This document shows positions 37,594-47,309 of a stretch of DNA of 64,000 nucleotides, one piece after another. The stretch comes from Bacteroidetes bacterium ADurb.Bin174 (GTDB taxonomy: Bacteria; Bacteroidota; Bacteroidia; Bacteroidales; Paludibacteraceae). The position numbers and the translations under genes were made by a program. Location of the stretch: assembly GCA_002070265.1 (NCBI GenBank), contig MWCX01000038.1:55570-119569 (forward strand). Reading direction: 5' to 3'. How positions within the stretch are numbered: the first letter of the stretch is position 1; each line of letters opens with the position of its first letter. The notes below the pieces were generated by a model, which worked only from the letters and a program-made list of their open reading frames with translations, had not been told where the DNA came from and searched no databases.

Positions 37594-39507
37594 TTAGTAT
37601 TGAGGATTCTGAATCAAATCATTGGAACCAATACCCGGGATAGGACTATAATACATCCTCCGATCAAAAGTTAACGGTATTCCACGAATGACATACTTTC
37701 TAACGAAGATATATTTAGGGGGACTCACTCGTAGGTCCAGTACGGGACACAACGCCTTATGAATAGTATTGGTAAACTGTTCATGAAATTCTCTCCTGCG
37801 GATCAAGTCCCACCAGCGTTTATTTTCGAAAGCAAGCTCAACCCTTCGTTCTCTAAGAACATTTTGCAAAGTTAACGGGATATCAACGGTATGCCCGGCT
37901 CTTCTTCGAGTCGCGTTTAAAGCATCCTTAGCCACTTGTTGAGCATTGTTTTCCGTGTAACCACTTTCAACAACCGCTTCTGCGTAGTTAAGCAAGATTT
38001 CCGCATACCGGAACTCCATCCAGTCGTTGGTTGAGAACCCCAACCCGTTATTCCCATCAACGGGAGTGGGAGATAAAAACTTCTTAAAACTAAATCCGGT
38101 ACGCGTCATTTCCGGCAAATGTTGTTGATCAAACCCGGAATAATCCTTCCAGGCATCAGCCCCAAAGGTATGGTAAGTAACACCGTTTACCACTAAGGAA
38201 GCTTTATCCGCTTCGATTACCGGGGTTCCATCCGGCTTAATAAATCCAGCCTGAATATTGATTACTTCCCCTTTCCACTCAGTTCCCGGCAAAATAACCG
38301 TCGCCCATAAACGAGCATCCTTACCCTTGAAGATATCATAGGGCGTATCAAAACGAAGATAAGATTTAGTGCCATTATACCCGTTATAATCGTGAATGTT
38401 CCCATCTTGCGTGGTTACAATAGGGGCGTCATAGCCTGGGTTTGAATAGCTCTCATAGATATCAACCAGTTCCAACGTGGGGTTCATTCTCCCGGGGTGA
38501 GGTGAACCATCTGCAGTTTGATTGGGATTATACCAAAAATCTATCGAGTGTGCGCTTCCCGGCTTTCCATATCCATACACCAATATTGCCTCCTCGGGAG
38601 CTACGTTCGGATCCTGAAAAAGCTTCATCAGGTTGCTCACCGCTTCATCCACGGAGCTTGGATTAGGCTTGTAGAGTCCGTGTACCCCTCCATCCATCAC
38701 GGCTTTTGAAGCTTCTATGCACAGCTTATAATAGTGGTCCGCGAAGGAGGGGTTCATTCCAACTAAGTCCGCAGAAACGGCTTCACCAGCAAAAGGTGAC
38801 TTGCTCCAATACTTGGCAATTGATGCCGCGTGGAGTGCTGCCCTGGACTTAAGCGCGTAGGCTGCCCATTTCGTTGCCCTTCTCGCATCGTTTCCGCCAC
38901 GGGTAGAGGGCAAATACTTTATCGCTTCATCGCATTCAGACATTATAAAGTCCCACGTATCTTTTTCCGTACTTCGAGGCACCTTGAGTTGTTCTATATC
39001 GGACGTATATTCCTGAAACTCGGAAATGATGGGTACTCCGCCGTATCGTTTTGCCAGCCCGTAGTATCCAAACGCTCTTAAAAAATGGGCTTCAGCAAGT
39101 ATCTCGTTTTTCTTTTCTTCGGTAAGCGTAGTGATGTTAGGTATCTCTTTCATCAGCAAGTTTACGTCCCTGTTGAATTTGTAGCCTGCATCCCACCACG
39201 GGAAGTTTTCCCCATCTACCAAATGGTTGAATTCCGAATTAACCGCGTTTCCTGTTTGCGCATCCGGGTGAATTCCTACCGTGTTTTGCAATCCGGTATG
39301 AAAGCCTACCCGATTATAAGTGAAATCCTCAAACGGTGCTTGATAGTACAAGTTAGCCAAATACACGCGAATGCCGTCTTCACTACCCAAAAGTGTTTCC
39401 GAACTCACCTTGTTCAAAGGTTTCAAATCCATTATATCTTCACGACAAGATGTAAACAATATCAGTGAAGCAAATATTATTAACAATGGTACATTATTGC
39501 ATTTCAT
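37594..39507 (-). CDS. susD: SusD/RagB family glycan-binding lipoprotein
   Basis: A 637-residue outer-membrane lipoprotein (Cys21, LILFTSCREDIMDL) that captures glycan and feeds the SusC pore. The TPR-rich SusD fold is plain: AHFLRAFGYYGLAKRYGGVP, KWAAYALKSRAALHAAS, the later FRYAEILLNYAEAVVESG and the RRVELAFENKRWWDLIRR signature. Length is at the upper end of the family. It is 37 bases downstream of susC. Confidence 0.93.
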   Translation of the reverse strand: MKCNNVPLLIIFASLILFTSCREDIMDLKPLNKVSSETLLGSEDGIRVYLANLYYQAPFEDFTYNRVGFHTGLQNTVGIHPDAQTGNAVNSEFNHLVDGENFPWWDAGYKFNRDVNLLMKEIPNITTLTEEKKNEILAEAHFLRAFGYYGLAKRYGGVPIISEFQEYTSDIEQLKVPRSTEKDTWDFIMSECDEAIKYLPSTRGGNDARRATKWAAYALKSRAALHAASIAKYWSKSPFAGEAVSADLVGMNPSFADHYYKLCIEASKAVMDGGVHGLYKPNPSSVDEAVSNLMKLFQDPNVAPEEAILVYGYGKPGSAHSIDFWYNPNQTADGSPHPGRMNPTLELVDIYESYSNPGYDAPIVTTQDGNIHDYNGYNGTKSYLRFDTPYDIFKGKDARLWATVILPGTEWKGEVINIQAGFIKPDGTPVIEADKASLVVNGVTYHTFGADAWKDYSGFDQQHLPEMTRTGFSFKKFLSPTPVDGNNGLGFSTNDWMEFRYAEILLNYAEAVVESGYTENNAQQVAKDALNATRRRAGHTVDIPLTLQNVLRERRVELAFENKRWWDLIRRREFHEQFTNTIHKALCPVLDLRVSPPKYIFVRKYVIRGIPLTFDRRMYYSPIPGIGSNDLIQNPQY

Positions 39508-39544
39508 ATTTTCAAAATTTACTAGTTATAAATAAGGTTTCATA

Positions 39545-42500
39545 TTAAAACGTGAGATTGAGTCCAATATTAAAACTCTTGTTCAACGGATATACCCAAC
39601 CTGCGTTATGTGCCCCCTCTATCCTTTCCGGGTCAAAAGGCTTCACAAACGGGTCGGTCAATGTTAACAAGTTGTATCCGTTCAGGTATACACGAACGTT
39701 TTCCACATTCATAAAACTCAACACGTTTCTTGGTAATGAATACCCTATTTCTAAGGATTTTAACCGCATATATGAAGCATCCCTTCGCCATACGGAGCTC
39801 TCGCTGTACATGGCACCCACATCGGGTTGCCTTCTAATTGCGGGCCATTCGCCTGCAACCCATTCGCTGTTGGGGTCAAACGGGTCGGCCAAATGCCATC
39901 TATCATAAAAATAGGCAGGCATATTGCCATCATTCCAGAGCATGGTCGCGTAATTATGGGTAAATCTCACAGAATATTTACCAGAACCTTGGAGCAGCAT
40001 GTTAAAGTCAAAATCCCTATATTTCGCACTGAATGTAAATCCGTAATGTACCTTGGGATTCCCTCCCCATGCAATTGGAATAACATCATTCCCATCTATC
40101 ACTCCATCCTCATTAACATCTCTGTAACGAAAGTCACCAGGTAATTCTCTGCTATTACCCAATGTGCCATTTTGGATGGGCGCGTTGATTATCTCGTCTT
40201 TCGATTGAAACTGCCCGATATAATCATACATCCATACAATATCTTGCCAACGTTCATTTTGTCCATGCCGCCAACGATCCATGCTGTTCACAAATGGTCC
40301 GCGCTCTGCGTAAACCACCATTGTACGGGCGAAATTGAAATTCATACTCGCATTAAAACTGAAATCTTTAGTCACCTGTTTCCCATATCCCACGGCAAAC
40401 TCAATTCCTCTAACACGGTCTTTATTTAAATTTTCCTGAGGCAGGCTTGCACCGAACGTATTAGGCAAGGTAGCATTACGGTATGCCAAGAGGCCAGTTC
40501 GGTCACGTTGATACACGTCAAACTCCACTTTTATCTGGTTTTCAAAGAGACCTAAGTCAAACCCAATATCTTTTATGTTCGACTTGTACCATATTAACTT
40601 TTCATTCACCACTCCAGGAGCCGCCGCACCATTCGTCCAGGTGCCATTGACGAATTCGTACCCTCCAATGTTCAAAGAAAAACCTCCCACGTGCTGAAAA
40701 GGGCTTCCAGCGTCTTCACCTACCAATCCATACGAACCCCTCAGCTTTAAATTAGACACAAAAGAAACGTTTTCTTTGAAAAAGGGCTCCTCGGATATGC
40801 GCCAACCTGCAGATACAACTGGGAAAAAGCCCCATCTCCTGTCCGGATGATACCGGTATGAACCGTCATATCTCGCTGCCACTTCGAATAAGTACTTGCC
40901 CACGTAATCATAGGTGAATCGACCTAAAAGAGATTGGAAACCGTACATATTTTCCATTCCACTCGTCATCTGATTGTTCTCATCCCCCATATCTATCTGG
41001 TCAATCGTATAAAACTGGAACTCTCTCCGCATTCCGCCACCACGCGACCAACCGTTACGTTCCTCATAAACACCGGTCACACCAATATTATGCCTTTCCG
41101 CTAGAGTTCTATGATAATTCAGATGCATTTGTAGGGTAATTCCGTTACCATCCGACCAGCTATTAAACAAGACGGTCGGATGCCCATAGAGGAATGGGAT
41201 GTAGCTATCAGCCGTCTGATCGTACGTGTACATGGAAAAACTTTTATGTAGCGATTTAGCAAAGCCGTTTCCGTGTTCATAATAAGCAACCCCCTTAAGT
41301 TGAAGCCCTTCAACGAAAGGAACGTTATAAATCAATGAGGCGGATGACTTGAATGATTTACTAACCCCTTTCCTGTATCCCACCAAGTCAGGATTAGAGA
41401 GAACTACCGGATTATATGCCTGCCCATCATAAACGTAAGCTGGATAATCCTTATTGTTGTTTGCGTAAGGGGTATGTATAGGTAAGTCTGAAACCGTACC
41501 CCTTATAATTTCAAAAAAACTCCAACACGAACCATCATTCTTGTCGTACCACCCGGACAAATCTATCTCCGCACTAAGGTTCTTGGTCAAACGGGCAGTA
41601 ACATTCGAACGTATCGAGTATTTTTCATAATTAATGGCGTTCGACTTTAAAAGACCTGGATCATGTAAATACCCAAAACTGGCATAATAGTTAACTTTTT
41701 CACTCCCTCCTTGCACCGAAAAAGTATGTTGTTGCTGTAATGAGTATTTCTTGATCGTCTCGTTATACCAATCAACACTTTCATACCCATCCACCCCTTG
41801 TCTCCAATTTTCCACTTCCTCTTGGGTGTACAAGGGAGCCGATCCCATGTTAACAGCCGCGTCGTTTCTCATAACGATCCACTGATGTGCATTTGCCATT
41901 TTGGGCATTTCAGTAGGTGAACTAATGCTGACCGAACCGTTGTATTTAAACTTTGGCTTACCTTCCGCTCCACGTTTCGTAGTAACCAAAATTACACCGT
42001 TCGCTGCATTCATACCATAAATGGCAGCCGCACCGTCTTTTAGTATTGAGATATTTTCAATATCATCCGGATTCAATCTCTGGAATTCGGCTCCGCTTAC
42101 GCGAGTCGTCCCATCTATGATGAAAATCGGTGCGCCAAAACCACGAATATTAATCATGGCATCATAATCACCCGGTGCCCCTGTATATTGACGTATCTGC
42201 AAACCGGATATCTTACCTTGAAGTCTTTGAGCTAAGCTGGTGTGAGTCGTAGTCAGTATCTCCTCGTTTTTTATAGTACTGATAGCCGCAGTGAGATTTC
42301 CTCTCTTTTGTGTTCCATACCCTATGACAACTATATCTTCCAATTGATAATCATCTTCGATTAAGACAACTGTAAGAGTATTATTGTTTCCAACCGGAAG
42401 TTCCTGGGTTGTAAATCCCAAAAAAGAAAATACTAATATCACATTGCGATTAGGAATATCAATGGAGTAATATCCGTTTTCATCACTTATAACCCCCACA

Positions 42501-42784
42501 CTTGTTCCTTTAATAACGATAGTAGCACCTGAAATTGGTTCTCCCATGTTATCTGTTACTCTACCGGAAATAGTTATCGATTGTTGTGCAGTACTAACTA
42601 TATCTGAATTATAAGAAATATCTACTTTGTTAGACAAACTTTCGTTTATAGAATTTCTCTTTTCAAATTCCAAGTTACCATTTGGAGTAAAGCCTGTACT
42701 GGCATATGATGGTGTCCGAAAGACCATCATCAGAACAACGCACCATAAAAAAACACCAATTAAATGTTTATATTTTTCTTTCAT
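39545..42784 (-). CDS. susC: SusC/RagA family TonB-dependent transporter
   Basis: A 1079-residue outer-membrane transporter. After the signal peptide (about 1-29) comes a CarboxypepD_reg-like domain at about 68-155 (ITISGRVTDNMGEPISGAT, ISDENGYYSIDIP), then a plug with DIVVIGYGTQKRGNL, INIRGFGAPIFIIDG and VILVTTKRG, and a 22-strand barrel to the end. There is no STN domain, so it would not signal through an anti-sigma factor by that route. It is the first gene of the locus; a 580-bp leader/upstream region carries a promoter candidate and two copies of a palindromic operator-like site. Confidence 0.94.
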   Translation of the reverse strand: MKEKYKHLIGVFLWCVVLMMVFRTPSYASTGFTPNGNLEFEKRNSINESLSNKVDISYNSDIVSTAQQSITISGRVTDNMGEPISGATIVIKGTSVGVISDENGYYSIDIPNRNVILVFSFLGFTTQELPVGNNNTLTVVLIEDDYQLEDIVVIGYGTQKRGNLTAAISTIKNEEILTTTHTSLAQRLQGKISGLQIRQYTGAPGDYDAMINIRGFGAPIFIIDGTTRVSGAEFQRLNPDDIENISILKDGAAAIYGMNAANGVILVTTKRGAEGKPKFKYNGSVSISSPTEMPKMANAHQWIVMRNDAAVNMGSAPLYTQEEVENWRQGVDGYESVDWYNETIKKYSLQQQHTFSVQGGSEKVNYYASFGYLHDPGLLKSNAINYEKYSIRSNVTARLTKNLSAEIDLSGWYDKNDGSCWSFFEIIRGTVSDLPIHTPYANNNKDYPAYVYDGQAYNPVVLSNPDLVGYRKGVSKSFKSSASLIYNVPFVEGLQLKGVAYYEHGNGFAKSLHKSFSMYTYDQTADSYIPFLYGHPTVLFNSWSDGNGITLQMHLNYHRTLAERHNIGVTGVYEERNGWSRGGGMRREFQFYTIDQIDMGDENNQMTSGMENMYGFQSLLGRFTYDYVGKYLFEVAARYDGSYRYHPDRRWGFFPVVSAGWRISEEPFFKENVSFVSNLKLRGSYGLVGEDAGSPFQHVGGFSLNIGGYEFVNGTWTNGAAAPGVVNEKLIWYKSNIKDIGFDLGLFENQIKVEFDVYQRDRTGLLAYRNATLPNTFGASLPQENLNKDRVRGIEFAVGYGKQVTKDFSFNASMNFNFARTMVVYAERGPFVNSMDRWRHGQNERWQDIVWMYDYIGQFQSKDEIINAPIQNGTLGNSRELPGDFRYRDVNEDGVIDGNDVIPIAWGGNPKVHYGFTFSAKYRDFDFNMLLQGSGKYSVRFTHNYATMLWNDGNMPAYFYDRWHLADPFDPNSEWVAGEWPAIRRQPDVGAMYSESSVWRRDASYMRLKSLEIGYSLPRNVLSFMNVENVRVYLNGYNLLTLTDPFVKPFDPERIEGAHNAGWVYPLNKSFNIGLNLTF

Positions 42785-42911
42785 ACATTTTTATTTGTTA
42801 GTTCATTTTTTATTTCATTAAACAGGTGGTTCGAATTGTTGTTTAGTCGTTTTTCATAGGCGTGTTTTTTTTGTAAATTAAACATGTTTTTCAGGTAATT
42901 CGGCTTTCACA

Positions 42912-42931
42912 AAACCGGTTAACTTGATTTA
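42912..42931. promoter_or_regulatory. Operator-like repeat, copy 1
   Basis: AAACCGGTTAACTTGATTTA contains the palindromic core AACCGGTT and is repeated with two base changes at 43074-43093, 162 bp away. A pair of such sites around a transcription start suggests a repressor, LacI-type in appearance. Confidence 0.5.
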
Positions 42932-43073
42932 AAAAAAAACTAATTAACACACTAACTCTGTATCAGTTACATATCGTTTTATTTCATTACAACCGTTAAT
43001 TTCCTCCATGAGAACATCTACAGCTTTTTCTTCAGAAATTTCTATAACACAACTTTCTATACGCCACTTTGCT

Positions 43074-43093
43074 AAACCGGTTAACCTAATTTA
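43074..43093. promoter_or_regulatory. Operator-like repeat, copy 2
   Basis: AAACCGGTTAACCTAATTTA, the partner of the site at 42912-42931. It would cover about +12 to +31 of a transcript starting from the -7 element at 43111-43118, a position where a bound repressor would block transcription. Confidence 0.5.
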
Positions 43094-43110
43094 TAGAAAA
43101 ATTGTATACA

Positions 43111-43118
43111 CAAAGATA
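43111..43118 (-). promoter_or_regulatory. Candidate -7 element of the susC promoter
   Basis: TATCTTTG on the minus strand matches the -7 consensus TAnnTTTG exactly. At the -33 distance the sequence is TTTT rather than TTTG, as might be expected for an activator-dependent or tightly controlled promoter. The leader to susC would be about 320 bases. Confidence 0.45.
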
Positions 43119-43365
43119 TGATTAAAGTAAAACATGTAAAAATAAAATCAATAGATTTAACGATATTTAACAACATGCTCATATTTTACATTTAACCTAT
43201 TTTTAACTACATCTGGTATCAATATTTTTAAAGTCTTGTTTTACAGATTTTTATTCTTCATTTTTGGATACTTCAAACCTTTTAACAAGTTACAAGCATT
43301 TACATCATAATTTCTGAAAAAGTAAATAAGGGTTGATTTAGAAAATTTTTATTTTAATAAATTCC

Positions 43366-44631
43366 TCAAGAATTCCCTAAAAGATACGTTTCTGCTTCCA
43401 CGCTCCATAACCCGTTGTGACGGTCAGAAATTTCGGCTAATTTTTTATACAATTCGTCGGTTTCACCCAGTTTAGCAAAATCCGAAATCGGAGTGAGCGG
43501 CATTTTCAGATGTGTGTATATTAATTTTTTACCTCCGGGAATGTTAGGCAAATTATTGGTTGCATCAGCAACCGCATTCAATCCTCCAATATGTGTAATT
43601 AATCCCGCAGGATCAAGACCTTTACGCATAATATCAAGAGCCTCTTTTATATCTTCGGTATTTCCTCCACTTGTACCAACAATATGAGTATAAGCATAAT
43701 GCACATTGTAGAAATTCATCATCGCACTGAAATTCGGATTGTCCGGGCCAGCAAAAAAATTCAAACAACCATCGAATCCGAGAATGGCATCGCCTTGTTC
43801 AACTACGGAACGTACGGGGGCGAAGACAAAAACATCATCGTATCCTGTTCCTCCACTGATAGCCTTGAGTTCTTCCACCGGATTCTCTATCTTTCCTGTA
43901 TTTACGTAACGCAAATCGATTCCACGCGAAGTAGCAAATTCAACAGTGTAAATAGATGCAGCACGATCAAGACGAGCCTGATCAATATCAGTAACCACGA
44001 ACAACGACGGCTTCATATCTTCACGACGAAGCACATAGTTAATCGCGGCAAGTCCCATCGGACCAACTCCGGCCAGCAAAGCCATTTTTCCTCCATTAAC
44101 GATCTCCATCTTGTGCTTGTAACTTCCGGGCGTAGTGTGATAATTGGCGTGCATAGTGCCGATAATGCACGACAACGGTTCAGCAAGCGATGCGGGATAA
44201 TATCCTTCACCGTGATAGGTCAACAGACAACCCATTTCCATCACTTCGTTGGGGATAATCACATAAGTTGCATCGCCGCCGATATATGGATAACTGTATC
44301 CGGGAGCGCTTAAAATGCCCACAGGTCCATCTTCGTAATATAATGCGGGCTGAATAGAAAATTTATTGCCCGCTTTAAACTTGTGCGCCCATTTACTACC
44401 CACCTCCAACAATTCTCCAGCAAACTCATGTCCGATGATGATGGGGTTTTTGTCAACGTCATCAGGTATCCGTTTGTGGTCTGCACCTTGTGAAGATGCT
44501 TTATACGTTGACATACACAACGAATCGCAAACTACTTTGGCTAGTATTTCGTCGTCTTTAATGTCCGGTAGTTCAAACTCTTCCAGCCGAAGGTCCTTTT
44601 TTCCATATAATCGTACCGCTCTCGTTTTCAT
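43366..44631 (-). CDS. Zinc-binding dehydrogenase, sorbose-1-phosphate reductase-like
   Basis: A 421-residue cytoplasmic medium-chain dehydrogenase. The N-terminal GroES-like domain carries the catalytic-zinc region (CDSLCMSTYK, then IIIGHEFAGELLEVG), and the nucleotide-binding domain has a modified GAGPMG loop, MALLAGVGPMGLAAINYVL, with an acidic TDIDQARLDRA at the end of strand 2 indicating NAD-type binding. Overall it resembles the SorE-type L-sorbose-1-phosphate reductases. The probable substrate is a ketose or polyol phosphate, fitting the sugar-metabolism genes upstream. A transaldolase-like relic sits between it and the E1 gene. Confidence 0.7.
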   Translation of the reverse strand: MKTRAVRLYGKKDLRLEEFELPDIKDDEILAKVVCDSLCMSTYKASSQGADHKRIPDDVDKNPIIIGHEFAGELLEVGSKWAHKFKAGNKFSIQPALYYEDGPVGILSAPGYSYPYIGGDATYVIIPNEVMEMGCLLTYHGEGYYPASLAEPLSCIIGTMHANYHTTPGSYKHKMEIVNGGKMALLAGVGPMGLAAINYVLRREDMKPSLFVVTDIDQARLDRAASIYTVEFATSRGIDLRYVNTGKIENPVEELKAISGGTGYDDVFVFAPVRSVVEQGDAILGFDGCLNFFAGPDNPNFSAMMNFYNVHYAYTHIVGTSGGNTEDIKEALDIMRKGLDPAGLITHIGGLNAVADATNNLPNIPGGKKLIYTHLKMPLTPISDFAKLGETDELYKKLAEISDRHNGLWSVEAETYLLGNS

Positions 44632-44653
44632 ATTTTTTTGTTTTGTTATAAAA

Positions 44654-44782
44654 TTAGAATTTCAAATCGTAAAATTCTATGGAATCTTCCATAAAATTAT
44701 CTACCCCTTTTTCTGTCATCGGGTGGCTTGCTATTGCCATAAGCACGTCACACGTAGCAGTTACAGAATGACAACCATGCCA
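44654..44782 (-). pseudogene. C-terminal relic of a transaldolase-like gene
   Basis: On the minus strand an open stretch reads WHGCHSVTATCDVLM, then AIASHPMTEKGVDNFMEDS, and ends with a stop at 44654. The HPMTEKGVDNFM segment resembles the HPLTDKGxxxF end of transaldolase and fructose-6-phosphate aldolase proteins. There is no start: the homologous part begins exactly where the C-rich/G-rich palindromic repeat (44783-44820) ends. The rest of the gene is missing. Family assignment is tentative. Confidence 0.55.
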
Positions 44783-44820
44783 CCCCAAAAGTCCCCCTGG
44801 GGGATTTAGGGGGCTGGGGC
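44783..44820 (-). repeat. C-rich/G-rich palindromic repeat at the E1 gene end
   Basis: On the minus strand: AGCCCCCTAAATCCCCC followed by AGGGGGACTTT, a hairpin-forming unit that also occurs three times inside the E2 gene and, in related form, at its stop codon. Here it separates the E1 stop from the transaldolase relic. Confidence 0.75.
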
Positions 44821-44825
44821 TTTTC

Positions 44826-47285
44826 TTACACTCCTCCTTTCGCCCTTCTCACCATCTCCCCATCCGTAAAATTCTCTCCCGGCAGATAACCTTCAAGCGG
44901 TTGAATGCGTTCGTGTATCATATCCAGGAACCAGCTTACCTGCGGGAAGAACGAGCCTTCCAACTCATGTGCAGGCGTAATCCAGTTGCGTGAACCAAGT
45001 ACCGCCACAGGCGCATCCAAATAATCAAAGCAGAGCGAACCGATATTGGCCGCCAAATCGTTCAGGAATGAACCGCGAGCAGTAGCATCGCCGGCAACAA
45101 TGATCTTTCCGGTTTTTTTAACCGATTCTATTACCTTTTCATAATTAAACGGTACAAGTGAGCGGGCATCAATCACTTCGGCACTCATGCCGTATTTTTC
45201 TTCCAATTCCCTGGCGGCTTGCAGTGCCGGGTAAAGTGTATGTCCGATGGTTAAGAAGGTGATGTCCTTTCCTTCTTTTTTCACATCCGGTTCACCGATA
45301 GGGATTTCGTAATATCCGGTTGGTACACCACCCTTGTGGAATTGCTCACCTATATCATAAATTCGCTGACTTTCAAAGAAAACAACCGGGTCGGTACCTT
45401 GGAGTGCAGCGTTCATCAGTCCCTTGGCATCGTAAGGTGTTACAGGGAAGCACACTTTAATGCCCGGGATATGTGCCACAAGCGATGTCCAGTCCTGCGA
45501 GTGCTGAGCTCCGTATTTTGAGCCGACCGATACACGAACAACCACAGGCATCTTCAAGACGTTTCCGCTCATTGCCTGCCACTTGGGCAGTTGGTTGAAT
45601 ATCTCATCTCCCGCACGTCCGATAAAATCGCAATACATGATTTCAGGTATTACCCGTCCGCCACACATGGCGTAACCGATAGCCGTGCCAACGATGGCTG
45701 CTTCGGAAATGGGTGAGTTGAACAATCTGTGATAGGGCAATGCTTCAGTCATTCCTCCGTAAACGGCAAATGCTCCACCCCAATCTCGGTTTTCTTCTCC
45801 GTAGGCAATCAGGGAAGCATCTTTGTAGAACCTGTCCATTATCGCCTCAAAAATGGCATCGCGCAGTTGGAACTGTTTCATCTTACTGAACGGTTTTCCC
45901 TCGGCATCAAATGCAAAACGTTCTTTTTGGGCAATCCTCATGGCGCGTGAGTTTTCCTCCAGAGGCATCAATACTTCGGGTTTTGCATCCGAGAGACTAT
46001 CCGCCGAGCCGTTTGAGAACATCATATCGCTGATAATTTCCGGGTTTTTCATCCGGGGAGATATCTCATCATCAATGGCTTTCAAAAACATTTCGTAAAT
46101 CAATGCTTTGATTTCTTCCCGGATCTTATCCAAATCCGCCTGTTTTGCCACACCGGCCTCTATCAGCTCTTTTCCGTAAGATGCGATACAGTCGTGAGCT
46201 TCCCAGGCTTCCACTTCTTCCTTGGTGCGGTACGACGATGCATCCGAAGGCGAGTGTCCGCTGTAACGATAGGTAAGCACATCAAGCAGTACGGGTCCGT
46301 TTTTCTCTTCAATGACTTTTCTTTTGCGTCTGTAGGCATCAATCACAGCCAAAGGGTTGTAACCGTCCACCCTTTCGGCATGCATCTGCTCGGGATTTAC
46401 ACCCGCGCCTATGCGTGCGGCAATGCCGTAGCCCATCGTCTCGCCGCTTGTCTGACCGCCCATTCCGTATTGATTATTCATGATGTTGATAATCACGGGC
46501 AAACCACCCTTCATATCTCCCTCCCAAAGCTGTTTGAACTGGTCCATTGCCGCAAAGGTAATTCCTTCCCAAACAGGTCCGCAAGCCATCGAAGCATCAC
46601 CGATATTGGCAACGACCAGTCCGGGTTTGCGGTTAACCTTTTTGTACAGGGCAGCACCTACGGCAATATCGCCCGAGCCACCTACGATGGCATTGTTGGG
46701 ATATACCCCAAAAGGAGTAAAGAAGGCGTGCATGGAGCCTCCCAGACCTTTGTTGAAACCTGTTTCGCGTGCGAAAATCTCAGCCAGTGTTCCATAGACA
46801 AGAAACCGCTTTGCCAACTCTTTGGTCGTTCCCTTGAAATCTTTTTTTACCACATTCAGGACGGCTCCATCAAAGAAGTTCTCCATGATTTGGGTGAGCT
46901 GTTTATCTTCAAGCTTATGGATGGCAGACATTCCCTTGGCAAGTATTTCGCCGTGTGAGCGGTGACTGCCGAAGATAAAGTCATCCACGCCAAGTGTCCA
47001 GGCCATACCCACTGCGGCGCTTTCTTGTCCGATGGACAGGTGAGCCGGACCGGGATGGTTATAAGGCGTTCCGTTGTATTCACCTTTGGTTTTGATCAGA
47101 TTGAGCATGGTTTCAAACTCACGGATCAATGCCATATCGTGATAAATGGCTTTAAACTCTTCATCCGTAAAATTTTTGCGCTCATCTTTTACCGTTTTTT
47201 GATACTGATTAACCGGAATGGGTTGAAATTCTATGAAACCGGGTTTACGAACCTCTGAGGGATTGATAAATTGAATTTTTGGCAT
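44826..47285 (-). CDS. 2-oxoacid dehydrogenase E1, fused alpha and beta subunits
   Basis: An 819-residue thiamine diphosphate enzyme that decarboxylates a 2-oxoacid and acylates the E2 lipoyl group. The first half is the E1 alpha chain: HPGPAHLSIGQESAAVG, FGSHRSHGEILAKG, GLGGSMH, and the ThDP motif GDASMACGPVWEG to NNQYGMGGQ. The second half (from about residue 460) is the beta chain: AIMDRFYKDASLIAYGEENR, FNSPISEAAIVGTAIGYAM, PVVVRVSVGS. Such fusions are common in Bacteroidota and are annotated as pyruvate or branched-chain oxoacid dehydrogenase; I cannot decide the substrate. E3 and E2 genes lie upstream on the same strand, with a KilA-N gene between. Confidence 0.9.
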   Translation of the reverse strand: MPKIQFINPSEVRKPGFIEFQPIPVNQYQKTVKDERKNFTDEEFKAIYHDMALIREFETMLNLIKTKGEYNGTPYNHPGPAHLSIGQESAAVGMAWTLGVDDFIFGSHRSHGEILAKGMSAIHKLEDKQLTQIMENFFDGAVLNVVKKDFKGTTKELAKRFLVYGTLAEIFARETGFNKGLGGSMHAFFTPFGVYPNNAIVGGSGDIAVGAALYKKVNRKPGLVVANIGDASMACGPVWEGITFAAMDQFKQLWEGDMKGGLPVIINIMNNQYGMGGQTSGETMGYGIAARIGAGVNPEQMHAERVDGYNPLAVIDAYRRKRKVIEEKNGPVLLDVLTYRYSGHSPSDASSYRTKEEVEAWEAHDCIASYGKELIEAGVAKQADLDKIREEIKALIYEMFLKAIDDEISPRMKNPEIISDMMFSNGSADSLSDAKPEVLMPLEENSRAMRIAQKERFAFDAEGKPFSKMKQFQLRDAIFEAIMDRFYKDASLIAYGEENRDWGGAFAVYGGMTEALPYHRLFNSPISEAAIVGTAIGYAMCGGRVIPEIMYCDFIGRAGDEIFNQLPKWQAMSGNVLKMPVVVRVSVGSKYGAQHSQDWTSLVAHIPGIKVCFPVTPYDAKGLMNAALQGTDPVVFFESQRIYDIGEQFHKGGVPTGYYEIPIGEPDVKKEGKDITFLTIGHTLYPALQAARELEEKYGMSAEVIDARSLVPFNYEKVIESVKKTGKIIVAGDATARGSFLNDLAANIGSLCFDYLDAPVAVLGSRNWITPAHELEGSFFPQVSWFLDMIHERIQPLEGYLPGENFTDGEMVRRAKGGV

Positions 47286-47309
47286 TATTATAATATTTAC
47301 GATTTACAA

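Larger units (their letters stand above)
42785..43365. other. Upstream regulatory region of susC
   Basis: A 581-bp AT-rich region without a gene. It contains two direct repeats around AAACCGGTTAAC and a -7 promoter match, listed separately. From about 43120 to 43365 I see only AT-rich sequence after the zinc dehydrogenase gene, with no clear terminator. Confidence 0.5.

Noticed and set aside
43684-44313. 209-residue plus-strand frame antisense to the zinc dehydrogenase
   Set aside because: Shadow of a well-conserved dehydrogenase gene; no start signals or family resemblance.
46194-46958. 254-residue plus-strand frame antisense to the E1 gene
   Set aside because: It is fully inside the strongly conserved E1 coding region and its translation has no domain or compositional features of a real protein.
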